Of a stretch of DNA of 64,000 nt, positions 48,953 to 57,778 are shown one piece after another. The stretch lies in contig JACPYP010000029.1 of the NCBI GenBank assembly GCA_016195985.1, forward strand, positions 124,001 to 188,000, written 5' to 3'. Each line of letters opens with the position of its first letter. Position 1 is the first letter of the stretch. Below the pieces are notes generated by a model. That model made no database searches. It was given only the letters and a program-made list of their open reading frames with translations, and had not been told where the DNA came from. A program made the translations under genes and the position numbers. Source of the stretch: Acidobacteriota bacterium. GTDB taxonomy: Bacteria; Acidobacteriota; Holophagae; Holophagales; Holophagaceae.

Positions 48953-49734
48953 TCGCCCCCTCGAACCATCTTTGGGCGGGGCTGGGCACCGGGCTGTCCG
49001 GGGGCCTGCTGGCCGGCCTTTTCGGCGTCGGCGGAGGCATCGTCATGGTGCCCCTGCTGGGCCTCTTCCTGGGACTGGACCAGCACCGGGCCCAGGGCGC
49101 CACCCTGGCGGCCATGCTGTTACCCACGGGCCTGCCCGCGGTGCTGCAGTACCACCGGCGGGGTGTCCGGAGCAGCCTGCCCCTGGTAGGCGTGCTCGTC
49201 CTGGCCTTCCTCTTCGGCATCACCGGCGGGGCGCTGGTGGCGAACCTCATTTCTTCGGCGGCGCTGCGCTGGGGCTATGCGGGCTTCCTGGTCTACCTGG
49301 CCGTGCGGACCTTCCTGAGGCAGGAGGTAAGCCCCGTGGACCGGGGCGCGACGCCCTTTGATCGGACGGAGCTGTGGACCTGGGGCCTGCCCAGCGGCCT
49401 TCTGGCGGGAGTGGTGTCCGGGTTGACGGGTCTGGGCGGGGCCATGGTGGTGATTCCGTTGCTGGCTTCCAAACTCCGCATGACGCAGCACGAAGCCCAG
49501 CTCACCAGCCTGATGATGCTGCTGCCGCCCATCGGCCTGCCGGGAGTCTATGTCTACGCCAAGGCCCAGGGCGGCCTGCCCTGGCCGATCATCGGGACCG
49601 TGGCCGTGGGGTTCGCCGCGGGCAGCTTCGTCGGCGCCCACTGGGCCACCCGCACCCAGGGGGGGCGGTTGAAACAGGTCTATGCGGGCTTCGTGCTGCT
49701 GATGGCCCTCCTGGTGCTGGTGCACCGGTCTTGA
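48949..49734 (+). CDS. TauE/SafE-family membrane transporter
   Basis: 261 residues, about eight membrane helices in two repeats: GLSGGLLAGLFGVGGGIVMV and PSGLLAGVVSGLTGLGGAMV, each with the GGG-type loop of the TauE/SafE family (sulfite, sulfonate or other anion export). C-terminal LKQVYAGFVLLMALLVLVHR is typical. The ATG overlaps the esterase stop (ATGA); an upstream in-frame start at 48913 lies inside the esterase gene. Substrate unknown. Confidence 0.88.
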   Translation: MIAPSNHLWAGLGTGLSGGLLAGLFGVGGGIVMVPLLGLFLGLDQHRAQGATLAAMLLPTGLPAVLQYHRRGVRSSLPLVGVLVLAFLFGITGGALVANLISSAALRWGYAGFLVYLAVRTFLRQEVSPVDRGATPFDRTELWTWGLPSGLLAGVVSGLTGLGGAMVVIPLLASKLRMTQHEAQLTSLMMLLPPIGLPGVYVYAKAQGGLPWPIIGTVAVGFAAGSFVGAHWATRTQGGRLKQVYAGFVLLMALLVLVHRS

Positions 49735-49742
49735 GGACTCCG

Positions 49743-50363
49743 CTAGATGCGGAAATAGATCACGGCGCTCGCGGCGGGGGAGGTCCAGATGCCGTAATGG
49801 GCCAGGGAGACACGCAGTTCAGCGTCCAGGTGCCGGTTGAAGGTGAAGCCCAGGGAGAGATTCAGGTGGGCCGACACACTGCCGCCGTGGGCCAGCGACT
49901 TCCGGGTGTCGTAGTCGAGGTTGTCCTGGCCAAGAAGGGACAGGCCCGCTCCGGCTCCGAGGTAGGGACCCGTGCCGCCGGACCCCGGGCGGTACCAGCG
50001 GCAGTCGGCGCCGAGGTTGACGATGGACCAAGCCTCGATGGTGCCGCGGTGCGCCACGCCATCCACCACAAGAGGCTGGGAAGCCGGCCTCACCTCGCGG
50101 GCGGGGATCGGGTGGTAGGTGTAGTCCATTCTTAGGAGAAGGGCCCGGTCGGAGGGAAGGCGAATGAGGTCATGAAACCCGAATCCGCCACCGGTCCAGG
50201 GCCCGTGGTGGTCCTTTAGCGCAAACTCGCCAAAAAACCTGGTGGCGATGATTTGGCCGCCGAAGCGGTGGGACCAGCCGCGCTCCGAGGCCTCCTGTCC
50301 CTGGGCGGAGAGCCCCGTGGAAAGCAGCAGGGCCTGAGTTAAAGCGAGGATCAGGGTATTCAC
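49743..50363 (-). CDS. Small outer-membrane beta-barrel protein
   Basis: 206 residues. Signal peptide MNTLILALTQALLLSTGLSA, then alternating amphipathic strands (HRFGGQIIATRFFGEFAL; LLLRMDYTYHPIP; YLGAGAGLSLLG; VSAHLNLSLGFTFNRHL) and a terminal aromatic strand (AASAVIYFRI), the layout of an 8-stranded OmpW/OmpA-like barrel. No named family recognised. Convergent with TauE across 8 bp. Confidence 0.78.
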   Translation of the reverse strand: MNTLILALTQALLLSTGLSAQGQEASERGWSHRFGGQIIATRFFGEFALKDHHGPWTGGGFGFHDLIRLPSDRALLLRMDYTYHPIPAREVRPASQPLVVDGVAHRGTIEAWSIVNLGADCRWYRPGSGGTGPYLGAGAGLSLLGQDNLDYDTRKSLAHGGSVSAHLNLSLGFTFNRHLDAELRVSLAHYGIWTSPAASAVIYFRI

Positions 50364-50427
50364 GCATGCTCCCGGGGTGGAGGGAGGCTAGCGGTCGCGC
50401 CTTACGGATTCCTGACGGCGGGCCCCT

Positions 50428-50449
50428 GTGCCTGTTTGGGCCTGTTTGG
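50428..50449. repeat. Tandem CCTGTTTGGG pair
   Basis: CCTGTTTGGG occurs twice in direct succession upstream of the DUF4256 promoter; no role evident. Confidence 0.6.
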
Positions 50450-50504
50450 GATGAACTGCGGTTTAAGGTGCGCGGTTTGTTCCATTCTCGTCAAACGCAC
50501 CCGC

Positions 50505-50510
50505 TAAAAT
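50505..50510 (+). promoter_or_regulatory. Probable -10 element (TAAAAT) for DUF4256 gene
   Basis: TAAAAT lies 46 nt upstream of the ATG at 50557; TTCCAT at 50480 is a weak -35 candidate with 19-bp spacing. Marks the start of the accessory plus-strand block. Confidence 0.4.
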
Positions 50511-50556
50511 GCGCCTAATCCCAAAGCCACGGTTCCCCCTGCGAGGAGGCTGCTGA

Positions 50557-51102
50557 ATGGAAACCGAAGCAAAGAGCGAATTGATCAGAACGCTCAGATC
50601 CCGGTTTGAAATGAACACCGGCCGTCACATGGGGATCGAATGGGGCGCGGTGCTGGCAAAACTTGAGGCCAACCCTCAAAAGCTTGAAACCCTCTTTGAC
50701 ATGGAACGAACCGGCGGGGAGCCGGACGTCATTGGCTATGACGGAAACAAGGATTGTTTCACCTACTGCGATTGCTCGCCGGAAAGCCCCAGAGGCAGGC
50801 GCAGCCTTTGTTACGACCTTGCGGCTTTGGACTCGCGCAAAGAGAACAAGCCCAGGGGCAATGCGGTCGAAATGGCTTCTGTCCTGGGCATCGAGATGCT
50901 GACGGAAGCGCAGTATCGAAACCTTCAACAGCTCGGAGAATTCGACGTCAAAACCTCGAGCTGGGTCATGACCCCGCCTGGCATCCGCAATCTCGGGGGC
51001 GCCCTGTTCTGTGACCGCCGGTACGGCCAGGTTTTCGTGTACCACAATGGGGCCGACTCCTACTACGCCGCGCGAGGTTTCCGCGGTTTGATCAGCGTGT
51101 GA
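50557..51102 (+). CDS. DUF4256-family protein
   Basis: 181 residues. The sequence is strongly conserved in this family: MNTGRHMGIEWGAVLAKLEA, MERTGGEPDVIGYDG, DCSPESPRGRRSLCYD, ALDSRKENKPRG, GEFDVKTSSWVMTPPGIRN, GALFCDRRYGQVFVYHNGAD and SYYAARGFRG. DUF4256 proteins occur in scattered bacteria and have no assigned activity. GAGGAGG precedes the ATG. First gene of the accessory block; it has its own promoter. Confidence 0.93.
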   Translation: METEAKSELIRTLRSRFEMNTGRHMGIEWGAVLAKLEANPQKLETLFDMERTGGEPDVIGYDGNKDCFTYCDCSPESPRGRRSLCYDLAALDSRKENKPRGNAVEMASVLGIEMLTEAQYRNLQQLGEFDVKTSSWVMTPPGIRNLGGALFCDRRYGQVFVYHNGADSYYAARGFRGLISV

Positions 51103-51129
51103 GCGTTCGCATGCCCTGAGAGGAGTCCT

Positions 51130-51534
51130 ATGGCCAGAGGGAAAACGGTCGCCTTGTACGTTGGCATGGGCCTCGGATCCTTTTGTGTCATTGCGGGATG
51201 GGCGGTTCGGGATTGGCTTCGGGCCAAAGCCGAGGAGGCCGGGTCGCCCTCCGCTTTTGCAACCCAGATGGCCTTGTCTTCCCTGGAACGCCGAACCACC
51301 GGGAAAGAGGGCGAAGCCCTGTCTTCCGATCAACGGGAGCGGATCCAGCAGGCCATCCTTCGCCTGAGGAGACAATCGTCCCGCTTTGATCAGGCCAGGA
51401 CCATGGCACTCTTCACGGTCCTCAGGGAGTACGAGGAACGGGTCAAACGCGAGCATGGCAGGCCCTCGCCAGAATCCGTTCAAGGGTTGATCGTCCATTT
51501 GGAAGAGCTTGTGCCCCAGGCGAGTTCTCAATGA
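51130..51534 (+). CDS. Small membrane-anchored hypothetical protein
   Basis: 134 residues: N-terminal helix (TVALYVGMGLGSFCVIAGWA) that anchors it or acts as a signal, then a mostly helical, charged region (SSDQRERIQQAILRLRRQSS; FTVLREYEERVKREHGRPSP). AGAGGAG precedes the ATG. Family not recognised. Its TGA overlaps a possible start of the DUF1287 gene (ATGA). Confidence 0.65.
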   Translation: MARGKTVALYVGMGLGSFCVIAGWAVRDWLRAKAEEAGSPSAFATQMALSSLERRTTGKEGEALSSDQRERIQQAILRLRRQSSRFDQARTMALFTVLREYEERVKREHGRPSPESVQGLIVHLEELVPQASSQ

Positions 51535-52343
51535 ACCCTCATGCCCCTGGGTCCGCATCCGTGCTTGATCTCCGTCGATTTAACGGAATGGAATCGGATT
51601 GCCGGAGGGGTCACGTTATGGTTCGAGGCCGCGCGAGCCAGTGTTACCAGAAACTCAAGACATCCATTCTTAGACGGGAGTCGCCATCGACGACCGGGGC
51701 CCTGCTTCAGGCGAGACCGTGTCGACCCAGGCGGGTTCCATTGATTACGTGGTTGGGTCAATCCTTGGTGCGAGCCTCGGTCATGGCTCTCATCATGCTT
51801 GGTTCCACGGGGCTTCTTGCTGGGGTTTCTGGGCTGGACCTGGCGAGCGCAGCAAAGGCCCAGATTGGCGTCACGCGGCACTACGATGGCCGTTACCAGA
51901 AACTGGCCTATCCGGGCGGCGATCTGCCAATGGACTGCGGCGTGTGCAGCGATGTGGTTATCCGCGCCTACCGCCCATTGGGGATCGACCTTCAGGTTCT
52001 CGTGCACGAGGATATGCGGCGTGCCTGGAACGACTATCCGAACCTGTGGCACATGCGGTCGACGGACAGGAACATCGATCACAGGCGAGTCCCAAACCTT
52101 GCCACCTTCTTCAGACGCCATGGCCAGAGTCTTTCCATCCACAAAGATCAGGATGCGTTCCTACCCGGGGATATCGTCACTTGGCAGTTGGTTTCGGGAG
52201 CACCCCATGTCGGCATCGTCTCAAGGGAGCGTTCAAAGACCGGCACCCCGCTGGTTATCCACAACATAGGCTGGGGAGCCATGCTTGAGGACCGCCTTTT
52301 CGACTTCAAGATCACGGGGCATTATCGTTATCCAAGGGACTAG
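51531..52343 (+). CDS. DUF1287-family exported protein
   Basis: 270 residues in the longest reading. The conserved part starts near residue 95 (LASAAKAQIGVTRHYDGRYQ) and includes GGDLPMDCGVCSDVVIRAYR (Cys likely catalytic, NlpC/P60-like fold), VHEDMRRAWNDYPNLWHMRS, NIDHRRVPNLATFFRR, FLPGDIVTWQL and PHVGIVSRERSK (His), which is DUF1287. A hydrophobic segment (VMALIMLGSTGLLAGVSG) just before it is a signal peptide, so the true start may be an internal one near 51783; the overlap with the previous stop supports 51531. Neither has a good Shine-Dalgarno. Confidence 0.8.
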   Translation: MNPHAPGSASVLDLRRFNGMESDCRRGHVMVRGRASQCYQKLKTSILRRESPSTTGALLQARPCRPRRVPLITWLGQSLVRASVMALIMLGSTGLLAGVSGLDLASAAKAQIGVTRHYDGRYQKLAYPGGDLPMDCGVCSDVVIRAYRPLGIDLQVLVHEDMRRAWNDYPNLWHMRSTDRNIDHRRVPNLATFFRRHGQSLSIHKDQDAFLPGDIVTWQLVSGAPHVGIVSRERSKTGTPLVIHNIGWGAMLEDRLFDFKITGHYRYPRD

Positions 52344-52418
52344 TCCCCGGCCCTTTCACTTCTGCTTCCGGCCCTCGCCATCGCCTCGATGCGGGCCCCT
52401 CCCGTTCTAGGCGTCTTC

Positions 52419-53048
52419 ATGAATCCTTGGCTCGAAATCCCCCTGGAAGATTATGAAGGGCACATGGGTTTGCCCGCGGTGGCCCAGGCCCAATTCCTTG
52501 CGGAATGTCTTGGCGCCTGCGTCCAACGGTTGAGCCCGGCCAGCGTCGCCGTTTTGGGATGCGCCGGCGGGAATGGGTTCGAAGACCTGCCGCCGCAGCG
52601 CATCCACCGCGTGGTCGGGGTCGATATCAATCCGAGCTATGTGGCGGCCGCGCAGAGCCGCTACAGGGACCGCTTCAAAAAGCTCGATCTCTACTGTTCG
52701 GACCTTCTGTCAGAGGGCTTCGGCTTCGAGCCCGTCGATCTGGTATTCGCGGGCCTTCTCTTCGAGTACGTGGATATCGCCAAGTGCCTATCCAAAATCA
52801 GGCATTGGCTCCATCCTGGCGGGCACCTCTGCGTCATTCTCCAACTGCCCAGTTCGGCCATCTCAAAGGTCAGCCCTTCGCCATTCCAATCCTTGGGCAA
52901 GCTCAGCAGCCTGATGGCCCTTGTTCCACCTTCCGAATTCGAATCAACGTCCCAGGCCTTTGGCTTTAAAGCCCTAACGAGCAGACAAATTGCACTGGCC
53001 TCCGGAAAGGCCTTCCACGAATGGGTGCTCCAATACCAACCTGCCTGA
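52419..53048 (+). CDS. Class I SAM-dependent methyltransferase
   Basis: 209 residues. Motif I VAVLGCAGGNGFEDL and motif II VVGVDINPSYVAAAQSRY, then PVDLVFAGLLFEYVD and HWLHPGGHLCVILQLP, the Methyltransf_11/25 order. Substrate unknown; it is probably a small-molecule enzyme as in many accessory genes. ATG 52419 begins MNPWLEIPLEDYEGHM; an in-frame ATG at 52389 is possible. Confidence 0.85.
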   Translation: MNPWLEIPLEDYEGHMGLPAVAQAQFLAECLGACVQRLSPASVAVLGCAGGNGFEDLPPQRIHRVVGVDINPSYVAAAQSRYRDRFKKLDLYCSDLLSEGFGFEPVDLVFAGLLFEYVDIAKCLSKIRHWLHPGGHLCVILQLPSSAISKVSPSPFQSLGKLSSLMALVPPSEFESTSQAFGFKALTSRQIALASGKAFHEWVLQYQPA

Positions 53049-53088
53049 TCTTGCCCTTGACCGAGACACCCATTTGCGAGGCCATGAC

Positions 53089-53568
53089 ATGGATTCAAAT
53101 CTCACCCGTCTCTATGACCATCTGGCGTGGGCCGACCAGGCGATGCTGGCCGCCCTCGACGAGGCTGGGGATCCGAACGAAGAGGCGCGAGCATTGCTCG
53201 CCCACATCGTTTCCGCAGAACACATTTGGCTTTGCCGCATCCAGTCCCGACCCCTTGGGAGGACCACTGCCTGGAGCCACCTCTCCCTGTCCGAGTGCCG
53301 CGCCCTTTCGGCCGAAGTCGTGTCCGGCTACCGAACCCTGATCCAATCCACCCCGGAAAGCGCCTTGAATGCGTCCATCACCTACCGGAGTTTACAGGGC
53401 GCCGAATTCCAGACCCCGTTGAGGGAGATTCTTCTGCACGTCGCCATTCACGGGGCGTATCATCGGGGCCAAATGGCCGCCGTTCTTCGTCGTTCAGGAC
53501 TCGAACCCGCAAGCACGGACTTCATCCTGTTCAGCCGCCAAAGCCCCCTCCCTCTTGGACCGGCCTGA
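53089..53568 (+). CDS. DinB-family (four-helix bundle) protein
   Basis: 159 residues: LYDHLAWADQAMLAALDEAG, LLAHIVSAEHIWLCRIQSR and HVAIHGAYHRGQMAAVLRRS give the three His positions of the DinB/YfiT metal site. Family members are metal-dependent thiol transferases or hydrolases, often orphan genes in accessory regions. ATG 53089 starts the bundle; earlier in-frame sequence from 52990 is the tail of the previous gene in another frame. Confidence 0.88.
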   Translation: MDSNLTRLYDHLAWADQAMLAALDEAGDPNEEARALLAHIVSAEHIWLCRIQSRPLGRTTAWSHLSLSECRALSAEVVSGYRTLIQSTPESALNASITYRSLQGAEFQTPLREILLHVAIHGAYHRGQMAAVLRRSGLEPASTDFILFSRQSPLPLGPA

Positions 53569-53662
53569 CCTTCCCCGCCACCCGGACGCCGCCGCATGGC
53601 CTTCTGCTCTCCCGGACATATGCGATCCTTCCTCAACCTAACGGTCAACAGGGGGTTTTCAC

Positions 53663-54136
53663 ATGAGCAAGAACGCGATTTGCCTGTGGTATGACTGTGA
53701 CGCCGAAGAAGCCGCCCGCTTCTACACGGAGACCTTTCCAGAGAGCCGCCTCGGCGCCACCTACAAAGCGCCTGCCGACTATCCGAGCGGGAAGGCTGGC
53801 GACACCTTGATCGTGGAGTTTGTCGTCGCCGGAATCCCGTGCATCGGCCTGAATGGCGGGCCTCAATTCAAGCACAGTGAAGCCTTTTCATTCCAGGTCC
53901 TGACGGAGGATCAGGAAGAAACGGACCGGTACTGGAACGCGATCGTGGGGAACGGCGGCGAGGAAAGCCAATGTGGATGGTGCAAGGACAAGTGGGGCGT
54001 CAGTTGGCAGATCACGCCCCGCATTCTGATCGAGGCGCTGGGCCGGGGCGGTCACGCGGCGAAGCGTGCCTTCGAGGCCATCATGCCCATGAGGAAAATC
54101 GACGTCGCCGCCGTTGAAAGGGCGATAAGCGGCTGA
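53663..54136 (+). CDS. PhnB-like VOC protein
   Basis: 157 residues: ICLWYDCDAEEAARFYTETF, GDTLIVEFVVAGIPCIGLNG, HSEAFSFQVLTEDQEETDRY and GEESQCGWCKDKWGVSWQIT match the PhnB-like (3-demethylubiquinone methyltransferase-like) glyoxalase-fold family. It is often transferred horizontally; function unknown. AGGGGG lies upstream of the ATG. Confidence 0.9.
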   Translation: MSKNAICLWYDCDAEEAARFYTETFPESRLGATYKAPADYPSGKAGDTLIVEFVVAGIPCIGLNGGPQFKHSEAFSFQVLTEDQEETDRYWNAIVGNGGEESQCGWCKDKWGVSWQITPRILIEALGRGGHAAKRAFEAIMPMRKIDVAAVERAISG

Positions 54137-54209
54137 AACCCCTATTTCTGCGCTCGCGGTATCCGCGGGCTTCATCGACCTGGCGCATCCCACCCTGATG
54201 GAGGAACCC

Positions 54210-54656
54210 TTGAACACGCCCCTTGCCTTCTCGATGGCAGCTCTCGTCTTCATGGTTCCCGCGAAGGCGGGAGACGGGCTTGATGCATTTCTTAGCCGTG
54301 TGAACATCCAGGCCCGCGCCGATATGAACGGGTTCGCGGTCAAGGTGGGCGCCCAATTTGGCGTTCCCGAGGCCCAGGTTCGTGTGGTCCTTGGCAAGGT
54401 TAAAGAACCGGCCGATGCTTTTATGGTCTTTCAACTTGGCCAGATGGCAAGACAGCCCACTGACACCGTGGTGCGCGTCTACCAATCCGGGAAAGGGCGT
54501 GGTTGGGGCGCCCTGGCCAAAGAACTCGGCATCAAACCCGGTTCGGCTGAATTCCATGCCCTCAAGAACGGCGATCTTCATTTTGGAGCGGCCCATGACG
54601 AACAGGCTGACCCAGGCAGAGGGAAGGGCAGGGGCAAAGGCAAGAACAAGCGTTGA
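54210..54656 (+). CDS. Exported small basic-tailed protein of unknown function
   Basis: 148 residues. TTG 54210 is chosen because GGAGGA lies just 4 nt upstream and a signal peptide (MNTPLAFSMAALVFMVPAKA) follows at once; an in-frame ATG at 54198 lies on the Shine-Dalgarno itself. The mature part (GLDAFLSRVNIQARADMNGF; GAQFGVPEAQVRVVLGKVKE; GWGALAKELGIKPGSAEFHA) ends in a Lys/Arg/Gly tail (GRGKGRGKGKNKR). No family recognised. Confidence 0.7.
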   Translation: MNTPLAFSMAALVFMVPAKAGDGLDAFLSRVNIQARADMNGFAVKVGAQFGVPEAQVRVVLGKVKEPADAFMVFQLGQMARQPTDTVVRVYQSGKGRGWGALAKELGIKPGSAEFHALKNGDLHFGAAHDEQADPGRGKGRGKGKNKR

Positions 54657-54739
54657 TCGGGCGGGTGGGGTGCCGCCTGGCCGATCCGCTTCGGCTGGAG
54701 CCGCTCGAACCATCTTTGCGGGGCTGTTCGGGGCCGATC

Positions 54740-55333
54740 ATGGGCATATTGCTGCGTAAATTGGAGGGGGGAGATTTGCGATCCAAGGGGAGGGCCGATG
54801 AGGTCGCCCGGGAAGTTGTTTCCGATCCTTCCCTCCTCGATCAGCTTCTGCCGGGACTCGACTCGGAATCCCCTGTTGTCCGCATGCGTGCCTTTGATGC
54901 GCTCGAAAAAGTGAGCCGAGCCCTGCCTCAGGCACTGCAGCCCGAGGGCGCTCTGCTGCTGCGGCTGTTGGGCGAATCTCAGCCCAAGGAGGTGCTCTGG
55001 CATCTCCTCCAGATGATTCCAAGGGTCCATTGGGGGCGCGAGCAGTTGCCGGCGGTCCTCAATGCCGTGGACCGGGCGCTTTCTGAACCCAGCAGCATTG
55101 TTCGAACCTGTGCCTTGCAGGCCCGGGTCGACTTGATTCCTCAGTCGCCCGAGCAGAAACCCCAGGTCATTCAATGTGTCCAGAAACAACTCAGGTCTGG
55201 CACGCCGGCCATGCGCTCCCGGGCCCGGAAACTGCTGATCGCCTTGAAGGAGCCGCCGTCAACATCAATTCCACCCGGGATCCTGCCTTCCGGTTCCCCC
55301 TTTCCCTTCGCTCGCCGGTCAGGTTCGGGATAG
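54740..55333 (+). CDS. HEAT-like repeat protein
   Basis: 197 residues. Paired helices spaced as HEAT-like repeats: LLDQLLPGLDSESPVVRMRA, FDALEKVSRALPQALQPEGA, VLWHLLQMIPRVHWGREQLP and SSIVRTCALQARVDLIPQ. Such proteins are scaffolds or bind nucleic acid or partners. ATG 54740 begins MGILLRKLEGGDL; a longer in-frame reading from 54653 opens in low-complexity sequence. Function unknown. Confidence 0.72.
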   Translation: MGILLRKLEGGDLRSKGRADEVAREVVSDPSLLDQLLPGLDSESPVVRMRAFDALEKVSRALPQALQPEGALLLRLLGESQPKEVLWHLLQMIPRVHWGREQLPAVLNAVDRALSEPSSIVRTCALQARVDLIPQSPEQKPQVIQCVQKQLRSGTPAMRSRARKLLIALKEPPSTSIPPGILPSGSPFPFARRSGSG

Positions 55334-55389
55334 CCTCGTGTCTTGGGTGCTATCGCGTTCGATGGTGTTTCGTGTTCCACGGGGTTTCG

Positions 55390-56112
55390 ATGAGCGCTTC
55401 CGGAAATCGGCAGCTCCAGCCGTCCGCATCCAAAGGTATGGAAGCATTTTCAGATCCTGCTGCCGTGGCCCGCTATGCCGAAGGTCCCCCGAGACTGGTC
55501 CCAGGGTTTGCGGATCTCCAGCGAATGGCGTTGCTGCTGCTGGCGGAATCGGCCGGAGAGTCTTCTCGAATCCTGGTTCTAGGTTCTGGTGGCGGGTTGG
55601 AACTCAAGGTGTTCGCAGAAGCGAAACCCCACTGGACCTTTGTTGGCATTGATCCCTCGGCAGAAATGAATCGCCTGGCTCTTGCGACGCTCGGCCCCCT
55701 TGCTTCGCGGATTGAACTGCGTGATGGCTATATCGATGCCGCGCCTGAAGGCCCATACGACGGCGCAACCTGTTTGTTGACCATGCACTTCATGCCGCGC
55801 GAAGAGCGGAGGAAAACCTTGTCGGAAATCCATCGCCGGCTAAAACCTGGGGCCCCGCTTGTGGTGGCTCACCACAGCATTCCAGCCGGTTTACATGAAC
55901 GGGATCGGTGGTTGTCCCGTTATGCAGCCTTTGCGGCCTCATCTGGAATTGATCCAGACAAGGCCGCTGCTGGCAGCGCCGCGATCGGCTCGAAACTGCC
56001 GATCCTTTCTCCCGAAGAAGACGTCGAGCTCTTAGGCGAGTCCGGCTTTGATGGTATTTCCCTTTTCTATGCAGGGCTTACCTTTCGTGGGTGGGTGGCT
56101 TATCGAAGGTGA
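55390..56112 (+). CDS. SAM-dependent methyltransferase
   Basis: 240 residues: motif I RILVLGSGGGLELKVFAEAK, acidic VGIDPSAEMNRLA, RIELRDGYIDAAPEGPYDGA, then HRRLKPGAPLVVAHH, the class I pattern. C-terminal LSPEEDVELLGESGFDGISL FYAG matches CmoA-like/tRNA or small-molecule methyltransferases (Methyltransf_25). Substrate unknown. Separate from the preceding gene and the next by its own spacers. Confidence 0.85.
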   Translation: MSASGNRQLQPSASKGMEAFSDPAAVARYAEGPPRLVPGFADLQRMALLLLAESAGESSRILVLGSGGGLELKVFAEAKPHWTFVGIDPSAEMNRLALATLGPLASRIELRDGYIDAAPEGPYDGATCLLTMHFMPREERRKTLSEIHRRLKPGAPLVVAHHSIPAGLHERDRWLSRYAAFAASSGIDPDKAAAGSAAIGSKLPILSPEEDVELLGESGFDGISLFYAGLTFRGWVAYRR

Positions 56113-56122
56113 TGTTCAGGAC

Positions 56123-56128
56123 TATGAT
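56123..56128 (+). promoter_or_regulatory. Probable -10 element (TATGAT) for gene at 56177
   Basis: TATGAT lies 48 nt upstream of the start; TTATCG 17 bp before it is a weak -35. Confidence 0.4.
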
Positions 56129-56176
56129 TAGGCCCTGACCCCTCATTCCCTTTGAACCCGATCAAAGGCCCGCGTC

Positions 56177-56419
56177 ATGTTTCAGCCCAGCCTTTCCGAA
56201 TCCGCGCTCATTCTCTTGCTTGTCATCGGCGTTCCAGTGGTCTTCGCTTGGCTTGGACTGCTCATTCAGTGCGCCAATGCGCCCTTCAAATCTGATGGCG
56301 ACAAAATAGCGTGGGTTCTGATTCTGCTGTTTCTTGGTCCGATTGGTGCCGTCATATACCTCATCGGTGGGAGGGCCCGGCAGATCCGCCCGGCCGATTC
56401 CGAGAAATGGATTGTTTGA
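56177..56419 (+). CDS. PLDc_N-domain small membrane protein
   Basis: 80 residues with two membrane helices: SALILLLVIGVPVVFAWLGL and IAWVLILLFLGPIGAVIYLI followed by GGRARQ. The W-x-L...GPxGAxIY pattern is that of the phospholipase D-like N-terminal domain (PLDc_N), also found as free-standing small proteins. Function unknown. Coding usage is noticeably less GC-rich than the lysine operon. Confidence 0.75.
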   Translation: MFQPSLSESALILLLVIGVPVVFAWLGLLIQCANAPFKSDGDKIAWVLILLFLGPIGAVIYLIGGRARQIRPADSEKWIV

Positions 56420-56466
56420 GTGATTCAATCCTCTCCCCGGATGGGATCTTTCTTTAGGTGGCCCGC

Positions 56467-56877
56467 ATGCCTGTGACCATCAAAGCCCCGAACCCTTCTG
56501 AACTCAAGGACCATTTGGGTGCAGCCTTATCCATATGGAACCAAATCGTTAAGATGGTTGAGGCCACCCATGGGCCTCTCGTTGAAACGTGGAAGCCTTC
56601 AAAAACAGAATTTGGCCGAATGTGTCTGCTTCAGCATAAGAAGAAAACCCTGGTTTATCTCACGCCGGGCCGAGGACAGGTGTGGGTTGCGATCATCCTT
56701 GGGGAGCGCGCCTTTCAACTCGCCATGGCCTCCTCTTCGCTCCGGGACGAGATCAAGATACGGCTTCGTGAAGCGAAGCCTTATGCGGAGGGCCGTGGAA
56801 TTCGTTTCTCCGTCGAGAGGCAGGATGATCTGGCCTCGATTGCTGAACTGCTTGAAGTTAAAACCGCCCGGACATGA
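56467..56877 (+). CDS. DUF3788-like protein
   Basis: 136 residues. LGAALSIWNQIVKMVEATHG, VETWKPSKTEFGRMCLLQHK, TLVYLTPGRGQVWVAIILGE and AKPYAEGRGIRFSVERQDDL follow the DUF3788 pattern (W near the start, then rtlvYL-P, LGe+A, YaEGrG). ATG 56467 is chosen because AGGTGG at 56456-56461 is well placed; GTG 56458 is in frame but overlaps that site. Function unknown. Confidence 0.78.
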   Translation: MPVTIKAPNPSELKDHLGAALSIWNQIVKMVEATHGPLVETWKPSKTEFGRMCLLQHKKKTLVYLTPGRGQVWVAIILGERAFQLAMASSSLRDEIKIRLREAKPYAEGRGIRFSVERQDDLASIAELLEVKTART

Positions 56878-57185
56878 ACGGGCCCGACACTTTGCTCAAT
56901 CCGAATCCTGTCTGTATGGTCTTCCATTCTCTGCGCTTATGACTTTATGGCCTGCGCTTCACCCAGAAATAGCGAAAACGTCGTCATCATCCTGGTAATC
57001 TGAGTCCAAGCCCATAATTCAAGCCTTCGATTTTCTGGTTCCACTGCTCTTTCCGGGTTTTAAAGCCTTGGTTTTGCAGGTTGGATCGTTCTTAGCTGGT
57101 TTTCCATCCTGCCTGTCCATTCGCGCAAGTTGGCCCGCTGCATGTATTGGGCCCGTTTAGCGCCTTCTCGTCGGTGGGTTGTCTC
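56878..57185. other. 308-bp gene-free, lower-GC stretch
   Basis: Between the DUF3788 and GNAT genes. No open frame with sense, no terminator hairpin and no repeat that I recognise. It is visibly less GC-rich than the rest of the window, as is the gene after it, consistent with recently acquired DNA. No promoter could be placed with confidence. Confidence 0.6.
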
Positions 57186-57653
57186 ATGTTTATCATCACT
57201 CAAGCAAACCGGGATGATGCCGCTAGCATCCTAGCCCTTCAAAAGCGTGCTTATGAGTCAGAGGCCCGCCTGTACAACGACGGGAATATCCCACCGTTGC
57301 TCCAAGGGCTGGATTCTCTTATCGACGAAATCAATAAAACAACAGTACTTAAGAGCACGGATAGGGGGCAGATCGTCGGTTCTGTCCGCTCATATATGAA
57401 CGACTGCGTTTGCATGATCGGCCGACTCATCGTTGAGCCTGAATATCGAAAACGCGGCATCGGAACGGCCCTGCTTCAGGCCATTGAAAAGGCTAGCCCC
57501 CAGGCCGCCCAGTTTGATCTCTTCACCGGGAGTCGGAGTCAGGACAACATCCGTCTTTATCTGCGCCATGGTTATGAAATCACGCACACGAAGCAACTCT
57601 CCGACAAGCTGACCCTCGTATACATGACAAAGCGTGTCATGCCCATCACCTGA
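57186..57653 (+). CDS. GNAT-family N-acetyltransferase
   Basis: 155 residues: ITQANRDDAASILALQKRAY at the start, then RLIVEPEYRKRGIGTALLQA (motif A, R-x-x-G-x-G) and FTGSRSQDNIRLYLRHGYEI, the GNAT pattern. Codon use contains more A/T-ending codons than neighbours. ATG 57186 starts the domain; an in-frame ATG at 57147 adds unrelated residues. Substrate unknown. Confidence 0.86.
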   Translation: MFIITQANRDDAASILALQKRAYESEARLYNDGNIPPLLQGLDSLIDEINKTTVLKSTDRGQIVGSVRSYMNDCVCMIGRLIVEPEYRKRGIGTALLQAIEKASPQAAQFDLFTGSRSQDNIRLYLRHGYEITHTKQLSDKLTLVYMTKRVMPIT

Positions 57654-57778
57654 CCTTCCGCATTACTCGACTCCCGCCGTCATTCACAGGGTTTTGAATG
57701 CCGCATTCCCGTTGGGTGAAAGAACTCGGGTTTCTGCTTTTATGGATCCAACCAACTCCGGCCTCCAGGGTCAGGATT